Shown here piece after piece: positions 22,921-32,401 of a stretch of 64,000 bases of DNA. Origin of the DNA: Meandrina meandrites. Taxonomy: Eukaryota; Cnidaria; Anthozoa; Scleractinia; Meandrinidae. The first letter of the stretch is position 1, and every line of letters begins with the position of its first letter. The notes under the pieces were generated by a model. The model was not told where the DNA came from, searched no databases, and saw nothing but the letters and a program-made list of their open reading frames with translations. A program made the position numbers and the translations under genes. Location of the stretch: positions 4,950,501 through 5,014,500 of the forward strand of contig OY855908.1 in assembly GCA_963693305.1 (NCBI GenBank). Reading direction: 5' to 3'.

Positions 22921-23709
22921 TTAAAAATGGTTTTATCTTTGTTTCTTTGCCATTTTCTTACAGCAGTAGGGAGGACCACAGGAAATTCTGTTATAGACGA
23001 GCTGAGCTGAGAACAGCTTAAGTCATGATCAAATATGATCCAGTTGTCCAAAAAATATCTCATGAAAAAAATGTGTTGATGAGTCAGCCGCCTTTTGTGT
23101 GTATGTTTCCAGCTGGTTTTTAGCAGCTGCACTAGCCGGCATTTACCTTTATAATGTAATTGATTTATTTTTCGTTAAGCTGGTCATTGATCTATTGATA
23201 TATTTTTATTGATTGGGTAATCTATTGATTTTTCATTAGTTAATAAATTCATTAGATAATTTGTTTTTTATTTACTTCTTCATTACTTCTTTGTTCCATG
23301 ATCAACGTCGCATATAACACTCGACCCGCATCAACGTGATAGATGTGTTGGAAAACATAACCGAATAACAAAATCCTGTAACCGTTCTTTAAGCACTGAT
23401 TTCCTGCTTAAATCATCAAAGTTACCCTTAATACCAAAAGTACAGAAAAAAATGGAGAAAGAACAGAACACGACAGATGGTAGAAAACAAGAAACATGAA
23501 AAGCTGGAGGCGGATCAATTGCATATTTATCCTGACAACTTTTAGGCCACCAAACAATCAAAGTTACCCTTAATACCAAAAGTACAGAAAAAAATGGAGA
23601 AAGAACGGAACACGACAGATGGTAGAAAACAAGAAACATGAAAAGCTGGAGGCGGATCAATTGCATATTTATCCTGACAACTTTTAGGCCACCAAGCAAT
23701 CCAAACAAG

Positions 23710-23928
23710 TGCTACGCAATTGTAGACCAAGAATTATTCAAACGTTTTGAGAAAAATAATATTCTAGTTTACTCTCCAAGTAGAAAAACTACCAATGGAC
23801 GTATTATCAAATGTTACGATGATCGTTACATTTTGAAACAAGCCGCGAACAATGATGGTGTTATCATTTCCAGTGATAACTGTCAAGACAAAATGGAAAA
23901 GAGCCGTGAGTGGAACAAAGTCACTTAA
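23710..23928 (+). pseudogene. NYN RNase-domain fragment, copy 5
   Basis: Open 72-codon fragment nearly identical to copy 2 but without the extra A. Contains NNILVYSPSRKTTNGRIIKC, YDDRY, and QDKMEKSREWNKVT before TAA. It is preceded by a local partial duplication of the ggaggcggatc block (23505 and 23648). Confidence 0.72.
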
Positions 23929-24293
23929 CAAAGAGAGGCACCATCAGCTTTACGCTTAGTTCCATTTATATTCGTTGGATTAGAACAATTTATTAAGATA
24001 TAAAAGGTTACTTTAGAAATGATGGTTTTTCGGTTTTTCGACGGGTCCGTGAAAAATCCAAGAAATGTGGGACACGGGAATTCTTTATCAGCTGGGGATT
24101 GTGTGCACCATACGCTAAATCCATTAGATCTAAAACACTGGTAAATCCTCCGTTATTCCAGCGAGGTGACAATAAGCTTGCCAGAAAGAAATACTTTTAA
24201 GGACGATGCTACGTAGCTAGAAAAGGAGAAAGAGGGAGGAGGAGAAAGGCAATTATAAAGAGGAGAAAGACGATGAGCAGACCGGAGCAAAGC

Positions 24294-24368
24294 TGCCGGT
24301 TTCTCCAAAGTCAAGGTTTTGTTCACAGGGACATAAAACCCGACAACGTACTGATATGTCAAAGATAG
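24294..24368 (+). pseudogene. protein-kinase catalytic-loop fragment, copy 4
   Basis: Encodes FLQSQGFVHRDIKPDNVLI. It has one amino-acid change (His to Gln) before the loop, and synonymous AGG and CCC codons compared with copy 3. Ends at TAG. Confidence 0.75.
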
Positions 24369-24689
24369 TGTTATCAATGTATAACGAATGGTTTTTCGAC
24401 GGGTCAGCTTTCAGCTTTAGCATAAGCTAAATCCGTCAGATCGAAGGAAGGATCAGGAAGAAGATAATAGAGGAGAGAGTCTCTTGAAGAGGAACTTCAG
24501 ATGATAAGGAAAGTCCAACAATGTAGACACATTCCATTTCTGAAGTAGCTTTAATGACCACATCCCATTTGACCAGCTCCGATCATAGACTTTCATGAAA
24601 AAAAAACCAACTTTTTGAGTGAAATTTTGATTTCCTTTTGTTTGTCTTGACAAATTAAGCCATTTTATGTAGATAGATCAGTGTTAAGT

Positions 24690-25200
24690 GAGCACCACCT
24701 TAGCTATGCGCCATTACATATATTCAAACAAAACAAACAACAAGGCCATCTACATTCAGGAATTTAAAAATAAGCTACTCATTAACTATAAATTTGAAAA
24801 CATCACTTAACTAATATTTTACTAAATAGTCGCCTTTGCTTCATCATTAACAATAAATAGCGAGATTAATAATAGTGCATTTTAAAAATTGTAAGTATTG
24901 TCTCTTATTCCCTCACGAACATTATCAACTGTATAGTGTATTTTATTTTTTTGCAAAAAAAAAAAAAAGAATAAAAAAAAAATGACCGAGGTGTGATTCA
25001 AAGGGCATTGATCGAGCTCCTTTCCGCCGAGGTAACCAGGATAGAAGGCCTACGAAGAACCCAAACAAGACAAATCCATTTAACGACTGAAGCAGACAAA
25101 AGTGGAGCCATTTGAATGACAAGAATTTGCTTGTTCGTTTTAAATAAATAAATAGTTATAATGTTTAAAAAATAATAATAATAAAATAAAAAAACAAAAA
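24690..25200. other. AT-rich insertion between array units
   Basis: About 0.5 kb, including an A-rich tract at 24954-24982 and a second A/T-rich stretch at 25160-25203. No gene was seen. It interrupts the block order found in the other units. Confidence 0.5.
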
Positions 25201-25359
25201 CAAAGTTACCCTTAAGACCAAAAGTACAGAAAAAAATGGAGAAAGAACAGAGCACGACAGATGGTAGAAAACAAGAAATATGAAAAGCTGGAGGCGGATC
25301 AATTGCATATTTATCCTGACAACTTTTAGGCCACCAAGCAATCCAGTAAAGCAAACCAG

Positions 25360-25578
25360 TGCTACGCAATTGTAGACCAAGAATTATTCAAACGTTTTGA
25401 GGAAAATAATATTCTAGTTTACTCTCCAAGTAGAAAAACTACCAATGGACGTATCATCAAATGTTACGACGACCGTTACATTCTAAAACAAGCCGCGAAC
25501 AATGATGGTGTTATCATTTCCAGTGATAACTGTCAAGACTTAATGGAAAAGAGCCGTGAGTGGAACAAAGTCACTTGA
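25360..25578 (+). pseudogene. NYN RNase-domain fragment, copy 6
   Basis: Open 72-codon fragment. The active-site stretch reads GGA CGT ATC ATC AAA TGT, then TAC GAC GAC CGT, and encodes the same residues as all other full copies. Ends QDLMEKSREWNKVT-TGA. This copy has no nearby kinase block; the next unit (25741 on) begins with a different block shared with 16730-17100. Confidence 0.72.
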
Positions 25579-26435
25579 CAAAGAGAGGCACCATCAGCTT
25601 TAAGCTTAGTTCCATTTATATTCGTTGGATTAGAACAATTTATTAAAATATAAAAGGTTACGTTACAAATGATGGTTTTTCGGTTTTTCGATGGGTCCGT
25701 TAAATATCCAAGAAATGTAGGACACGGGAATTCTTTATCAGCTATGGTTCCTATATTATCTCTCAATAGGCTGGAGTTAAAAAGGTGTATTACCTTTCCT
25801 TCTGAGACAAATACGGCGAGTCAGAGAAGACATTTAAAGCAGCCGCAATGGAATTTCAAGTATAATTTATTCAAAATGATCGATAGAAGCGGAGAGGAGG
25901 GAGGAGGGGGAAGACAAGGAGAAAAAGGAGAAAGACGATGAGCTGACCGGAACAAAGCTGCTGGTTCTACACAGCCACTTGGAACTATTTTGTAAAATGT
26001 AATTCAGATAGCGGTAAAAGCAGCGAATAAGCAGAAACAACAGAGCAGGACAGACGAAACATATGAAAAGATGGAGGCGGATCAATTGCATATTTATCCA
26101 GACAACTTTTAGGCTACTATGGTGGCCTAGAGCTGCCATAAGGATTTTGGTATCTCTTAAGCTTTTTCCTTTTTACGTATTTCATTTTTATTGTTTTTTT
26201 TTTCTTTTCCTTTTCTTTTTTGTTTTATTTTTTTATTTTTTTTTCAAATAAAATGTAAATAATAAACAATTTATCATAAAAATAAAATGAAATCAAATAA
26301 AACTCTTTGTGTAAAATGAAATTAATCTCAAAGTAAAGTCAATTGAAAAGAAATGAAAATAAAAATGAATTGAAAAATATATCACAGTGGCCTAAAACTG
26401 CCATAGACCAAAATGCCTTGGGGGCTTCTTCAAAG

Positions 26436-26771
26436 ATGGCGGAGGCAAGAATTAGGAATGATTCTTGGAAAGAAGACTTAAAGTTGATAGAAAAGCTAAA
26501 AGAGTATGTGACAGAAAGCCTTCGTCGCGAAGAGATTTTAGATTTCATGCAAAGGGATTTCGATTGCTATGCTTGGAGCATAAGAACTCTTGATAGGCGT
26601 CTTCGATACTTCGATATAAGATACACTGACACTGATGTCGCAGTGGATGAGGTCGAGGAAGCAGTAACGCGAGAGATGGAAGGTCCAGGCAGACTGCTTG
26701 GCTACAGAGCAATGCAGAAAAAGCTGAGGCAAGTTTATCGTACAGGCACGGAAAAGTCTCGTACAGATTGA
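26436..26771 (+). pseudogene. N-terminal fragment of an integrase-type transposon ORF
   Basis: 111 residues from ATG 26436. Helical N-terminus (LIEKLKEYVTESLRREEILD), then SIRTLDRRLRYF (a helix-turn-helix-like element), then VDEVEEAVTREMEGPGRLLG and YRAMQKKLRQVY. This is the pattern of the region just before the DDE integrase core in cnidarian and vertebrate transposon-derived integrase ORFs. The core (the DxxGDxxxxK part) is absent: the frame leaves the family after RQVYRTG and stops at 26769. Similar short motifs flank it (gtggcctagagctgccata at 26122, gtggcctaaaactgccatag at 26388). Regard it as a truncated relic. Confidence 0.6.
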
Positions 26772-26779
26772 TCAGTTGA

Positions 26780-28280
26780 CTGGTGTTATCAAAACTCCAT
26801 TCGAACTCAGCTGATTCCAACTCTTCGGCCGCTATGTTCATATTGCCACGAAACCACATGACACCAAACTCGAATAAAAGTGGGTCCGCAATGCGTACAT
26901 ATGTGGACTTTCATTTGCTTTTGATAACAAATGAGTAGATGAGCCAATGTTAGACCTTTTTAAAGACGTTTGCTTCTCGTTTCCGGTTTTGAAATAGACC
27001 CCGGCGCTCTAGCGCTTCGCGCTCTGTGAGCTCAACTTGTTGGCAAGTCTAAGTATCAGTCAAATATGAGTTGACAGTCACTTGAAACTCGAGATGATAA
27101 AAAACTTATCAATCAACTTTTCTTATGATCATGAAAGAAAAACTACTTTTTCGTTTTGAGAACACACCTTGCAATTCACCCTGAAGATCGCCTTAAACAT
27201 TGAAATGCAGTCCAATTTAAATTGTGCCAGAGAAGCGGAAGGGGGGGGGGGGGGGGGGTACTAGAAATAGACAAATAAGATCTTTAAATTGAAATAAGAA
27301 CAATAGAATTAGTTATTAAGAACAAAAACAAAATCTTACCACTAGAAATCGGGGATACTAATTTCAGTCCATTCATAAATAAATATTTCGCGGAGTATGT
27401 AGACTGTCTTTGTTTGCGTGACATTTCATCTGAACGCTTGTGTAAACAACAGCTGAACTCATTAATTAACTCATTTTCTTTGAATGCGTTGTTTTTATAT
27501 ATCAATTTTCCGTAATGGCTTTTATCGCCTTTCAACAAGATTTCACTAATAATTTCTTGATGCAAGATGGCAGATAAATACTTTTTTTCAACCTAAAATT
27601 ATCATCGTTCTTGAATTACTTTTCGAGTGGAGTCGACGAGTTGCGAACGACACGTTTTATAATTATCGGTAATTTAGTTTACCGCACGGTTTCAATACAT
27701 ACATTTTTCGGTTCCAAATAAGTTTTATGCGATTCACACTTACTTTTTACCAGCAGGTTTGAATTCGACATCAGTCAGATTGCGTTATTCAAATTAAAAT
27801 TGAGAGAAATCCAAGACAATGAATGCGGGAAAGCCCCGGGAAAACAACTTGATCTGAAACAAAACAACAAATATCCAGATATTTGCTAAATAATGCTAAT
27901 CAACTATTTTCAACTGTATGCGAATCAAGCGAATACAGCAACTGAGGTCCAGTCGAACACAAATAGCGCGCGAAAAGTGTGAAAAGTAGCGTTACCTTTG
28001 CCCGCAGTTCAGTCGAACGCCATGCAAATATAAAGATTAATGAAGGTCGAGTATTTAGCATGCGTGATGCTTTCTTTGTGGCGTCTCGTGGGCAGTTCAT
28101 TTCCCGGGTTCACGTCCAACTTAACATAAACTCCCTCCAAAACTTCGGATTTTCCGAACACCCTCGAAAGCTTCCGAAAGCGCTGACACGAGTTATCACG
28201 GAAATTGACGTCCCAATCGGGAAAACTGCACGATCGCAATATGTGGATTTTCACACTTCGTGTGAAAGTCCACATAAAAA
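26780..28280. other. no gene recognised
   Basis: Non-coding as far as can be seen. Includes an 18-base G run (27241-27258). A minus-strand 93-codon ORF (27284-27565) lacks motifs. Confidence 0.4.
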
Positions 28281-28287
28281 CGATTGG

Positions 28288-28405
28288 TTTAAGCCGTTCA
28301 ACAACCGGCAACTTGTTGAACGGAATAGAGCCAAGTTCTATTTTCGTTCAACAACGTTCAACAACTTTCAACATGTTGAACGGCAGATTTCAACGTTCAA
28401 CCATA
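28288..28405. repeat. GTTCAAC/GTTGAAC cluster
   Basis: The words gttcaac and gttgaac alternate at least nine times within 120 bp (gttcaacaaccggcaacttgttgaacg and similar), giving many overlapping short inverted repeats. ORFs that pass through it are probably by-products. Confidence 0.8.
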
Positions 28406-28409
28406 GTTT

Positions 28410-29985
28410 GTTGTGAAATGCTGTGTGCAGGGTCAATGTCACGTGACGTTGAAATTCGTAAACAGAGACATAGTTCTTTGATGTTCGCCGAGTTTCCTAA
28501 CCAGTCTCCCTCTACTAACTATGCGCAACAAATGTTGAACCGTGTATCATTGACTTACACGTTTGAAACCACAGGAATTTTTTTTCTATGGGAAATTTTG
28601 ATGGTCTCGTTTGCGGTCACAAAAGGACACTCCTGATTGGTTTACTAATACAATTGGTTGGTGCAGTCGCCAAGCCTGCTTGCCAAAGTGGCAAGATTCG
28701 GAATTGGAGCTGATGCAGCGAACATTTTTTTTTTTACCTTTGAACATACAATGCTTAGAACTGGCGTTGGGAATAAGTGTAGTTGGTCCTTAGCAAGAGT
28801 TACTTATAGCCCTATAGGCTCATTCTCAAGAATTTGTGACCGTTTGTCAAAACATTATAAAAATAAATAATAATTCTTTTTCGATCGCGTGTGATTTCTC
28901 AATCGCGTGCAATTAGTTTCCTTATACCGAATACAAGTGCAACTTCTCAGTGAGCGTTGCGATAGTGATGTGGCGATGGCCGATAAAACACACGGATTAA
29001 ACTCTTCAAAACTCTTTTAATCCACTGCACAACACGCATTCGAACTTATTGCGTTCGACGAAGGAGAACGCACCCTAATCGAGAAATACTCGCATTTTTA
29101 TGGACTATACAACGTTGTCAATTTGCCCCCCCCCCCCCCCCCCCCAGAAAATTTTTCAGGGGCGAATGACGTCATTCCCATGCCATGTGCGTGTTTCGCT
29201 GTTTGGAGTGATTTCTCACGACAAAATTGTCCTCTGTTATGGTCTGTTATCGCTGCTGTTTGGAGGGTTTTCATCCAAGGAAGAAGAGTTTTAATCAACC
29301 ACCGAACGTCGTAAAAGGAGTGGAAATCGAGTAAGTCGATTCGTTGTTTTATAGACAAGGTAAACCAGCGTGTTTACATGCAAAACGATTCACAAATTAG
29401 CTAAAATTACAAATTGTTAGCATTTCATGTAAAACGAGTAAGCTTAAGTAAAATAAGAATGAAAATTGTTTTATCGCTTCTTTGAATTTGTATTGTATAG
29501 TTATTCGCAGAATTTTTAGGCATTTTGATGAGGAAATCATTATTGAGTATTGTGAGTCTATTGACTATGAACGAAAAGTTGATGTGCTGTGCCTCGATCT
29601 ATTTTGAAATGTAGGTGAAAGTATTTGTTTTAGTCTGTGGAGTTTTAGAAGTTGTGTAGTGTCAAAAGATAACAACTTAAGTGAAATAAGTAAATCATTA
29701 TTTGTCGTGTACATGATAATTCATTTCTATTCCATATCTATTTTAGTGTAAAAGAAATGAATGCAAATTGCCCATTCATTTATGACCTTGTACGTTTTTG
29801 CTTTGCGAATGTCACATGAAGTGCTAGGAGCGACTTCTATTCACTTTGTTTTACCATGAATATTTTGACATCAATAAATTATTTGCCGTTCCATTCATTA
29901 TTTGAGGTTCTTTTTGACCTTTGGCAAACAATTACTGCTATGATGACAGATCATGTTTCCGTCGACCTGTCCAATACACCTGTAT
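28410..29985. other. no gene recognised
   Basis: Only short, overlapping ORFs. Contains a 20-base C run at 29126-29145. No domain or splice pattern stands out. Confidence 0.4.
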
Positions 29986-29987
29986 TA

Positions 29988-30050
29988 GCCTGTGTACAGC
30001 CGTCCACTCCCCTCAAAAAAAAATCGGGGAGCGGACGGCTGTACACAGGC
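29988..30050. mobile_element. 63-bp foldback element with 13-bp target duplication
   Basis: gcctgtgtacagccgtcc at 29988 is mirrored exactly by ggacggctgtacacaggc ending at 30050. The stem continues as ctcccc/ggggag after a one-base mismatch around an A-rich loop. The 13 bp tacacctgtatta occur directly on both sides (29975-29987 and 30051-30063). The duplication shows a recent insertion. A 13-bp duplication is longer than usual for hAT or piggyBac ends. Confidence 0.85.
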
Positions 30051-30064
30051 TACACCTGTATTAA

Positions 30065-31930
30065 ATCATTTGAATGGCTTCACCCAATTTACGATAACAT
30101 AGCTTGCAAGCAAAGAAAAATTCTGCTTTAACATATCAAGAACTGCTACAGTGTCACAATTTTTTCACAGTTTATTAAACCCCTTTGAAAACAACACAAC
30201 CCATTTCTTGATGCGACAAATTCCAGGTAATGTCACTGTTCCGCGTATTCACCTTGAGTAACCCAATATTCAGTAACACAATAATAAAGACAACAACAAC
30301 AAGATGGCGTAATACGGGGAACACAGCTCTTTATTTTGCAGACATGTTCTTTTGGCTCGTCACGCAATCTTTCCTTCAAAACGTTGTGTGATGAGATTCC
30401 TCTCCCACTTATCCTCTCGCTCCATTTGAGGCATATTAATTTAGGTCGAACGCACTACCCTAATCGCTGATTACTACTAGTAGTACATCATGTATTTTAC
30501 CACGAAATGTCTCAAGAGTACTAACAGCTAAACACTCCACAGCTGTCACAGTTTTGGCAGTATTTTCGTAGTTTTTAGAACTCACATATGGCTCATTTGT
30601 TATCTTGTGAGAACTAGTGTGAACTTTGCACATTTGCCTAGCTTTCAGGCTTTTTACGTTGTTTACGAAAGGCGAGCACTACCAAAAGCTGTCACACTCG
30701 ACTCGCACTCTCATCCCCAGTTTCCGCGATCCACGCAAGGAACGCCTGGAACCATGACCCCCTTTTGGCGACGAAAATGTCAAATTATGACTCGGCCACG
30801 CCCGAGAAATAATAACATCCTATCATAACTGATACAATTTGCAACTTAACGCTTATGAAGAAATCGAAGTAAGTAGACTTTATTAGGTTGGTTGAAAAAA
30901 TATTCGAGTCCCATATCTTTCCACAAAATTCTGTAATGTATAGATGTATATTATGCAAATGTCCATCATGGGATAATGAAGTCTCTATCTAGCTTGACGT
31001 TTTGACATCACGACATCATTTAATTTACCGCGAAATCCAATAGTCGGTAAATCGTGGGAAATAGCATTTAGATGCGTTCCGTAGACAGTGTGGTCCTTCT
31101 TAAATTCAAGATCTTTATCTCTAACCAATGGGGCACTGTTCATTTCAGTTTTCAGTCTAGAATAAGCAAGACTCTGTGTGATTTTACCGTGGCTTAAGCT
31201 GATTTAAGTTACATTTCTTAACTCTAAATAGTGACCGGTTTGAGTAAGTATAAGTTTCTGTTGTTCCAAGAGCTCCATTACCAGCCGATGGCTTAGTTGC
31301 TGGGTACTGGCCAAATTCGTTCGTTAAATCGAAGGTTCGTTGAATCGAGGTTCTTTTTCATATATTTTACTATTGCTGGGGCAAAGAATACCGTTCGTTA
31401 TATCAAGGTTTTCGTTAAATAGAGGTTCGTTAAATCGTGGTTCCACTGTACCACCACATTAAGTGCCCAAATAACGAAGTGCAAGAGCGACGATCAAGGT
31501 ACCATAATGGCGTACTTTCGAACCTACACAAAGTTCCTCCAGCCGTAACGTCAAGATGAACGTTGACGGTTATGTTCGTGACATTTCTGAACTGAATACT
31601 GCAAACGGGAAATCGAGCAAATAGATACTTTGATTTTGAACTTAATGAAGGAGAAGAAACCAACTGTGTAATCTGTTTTAGCAAAGACGAATGGGACGCC
31701 TTCAGTAAACGATAAAGAACATTTCAAAGCCCTAGTCACATTAATAAACCTAAGTCCCCAGAAGAGGAAATACAAGGCCGAGCAAACCGAGTACGAGATG
31801 AACCAGTACTCTAACATAGTCTTTAAGAAGAACTTACGATTCCAGTGAAAGAGTTTAAAAGGAGATCATGCAAATGACACTCATTCCCTGAAGCAAATCA
31901 ACGACGATAGCAATCCCGCTGCTCAAGTCG
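30065..31930. other. no gene recognised
   Basis: Non-coding. At 31310-31450 gttcgttaaatcg and variants recur, as in a degraded MITE. Short ORFs show no motif. Confidence 0.4.
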
Positions 31931-32401
31931 CCCGGGGGGGGGGGGGGGGGGGTACTCCCATATATGGGCTATATAGGTATGTGCCGCGGGATAGGGTATG
32001 GTTTTTGAGGTTCTCGGTCCTTAAATAGGGTATCATTTTTGTTCCTTTTGGCATTGTGTTCCCGGTGTTATCCTTAGATAGGGTACCTAAATTCTATCAG
32101 CTAAAATAAATGCCCAACTAAACGTAGCAATCGTCTGTTTAAACTATAAACTATCCGTTTACCTAGTAGCAAAGAGATTTTGTAAAGATTTGTGTTTTGC
32201 CGTGTGCGGTTAGCCGTTATTTGGATCGTCACCAAACGCTTCTCCTCTCCTTCTTTAGGGTGTCATTTTTCGGGTTTGGGCCTTATAAAGGGTAGCAATT
32301 TTCGTTTCCTTAATCCTTAAATAGGGTCAGGGTTTAAGAACCTTCGCGGCACACCCCTATCCGAAATTTATGGGAGTACCCCCCCCCCCCCCCCCCCCGG
32401 G
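31931..32401. mobile_element. hAT-like MITE with poly-G/poly-C termini, copy 1
   Basis: Begins cccggg..., a G run and tactcccata; ends tatgggagtac, a C run and cccggg. The interior repeats the phrase aaatagggta/atagggtatc in one orientation. The 8 bp tcaagtcg occur directly before (31923-31930) and after (32402-32409), the target-duplication length of hAT transposons. No transposase is present. Confidence 0.85.

Larger units (their letters stand above)
16660..26125. repeat. scrambled tandem array of partial gene copies (NYN-RNase plus kinase fragments)
   Basis: Blocks of 100-700 bp recur in a broadly constant order: kinase catalytic-loop block; block with aggaaattccgttatagac; AT-rich block; NYN RNase block; block with gatggtttttcggtttttcgac; then the kinase block again. 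NYN anchors (ggaggcggatc) are at about 17062, 18141, 19311, 21100, 23505, 23648, 25290 and 26074. Kinase blocks are at 17465, 18796, 21754 and 24294. Unit spacing is uneven (about 1.3, 3.0 and 2.5 kb) because of deletions and insertions (22105-22920, 24690-25200). A 61-bp stretch at 23562-23622 repeats 23420-23480. Non-coding parts of units are almost identical, so amplification or homogenisation is recent. Confidence 0.85.

Noticed and set aside
28205..28636. Overlapping 143- and 145-codon ORFs
   Set aside because: They traverse the GTTCAAC repeat cluster and show no motif.
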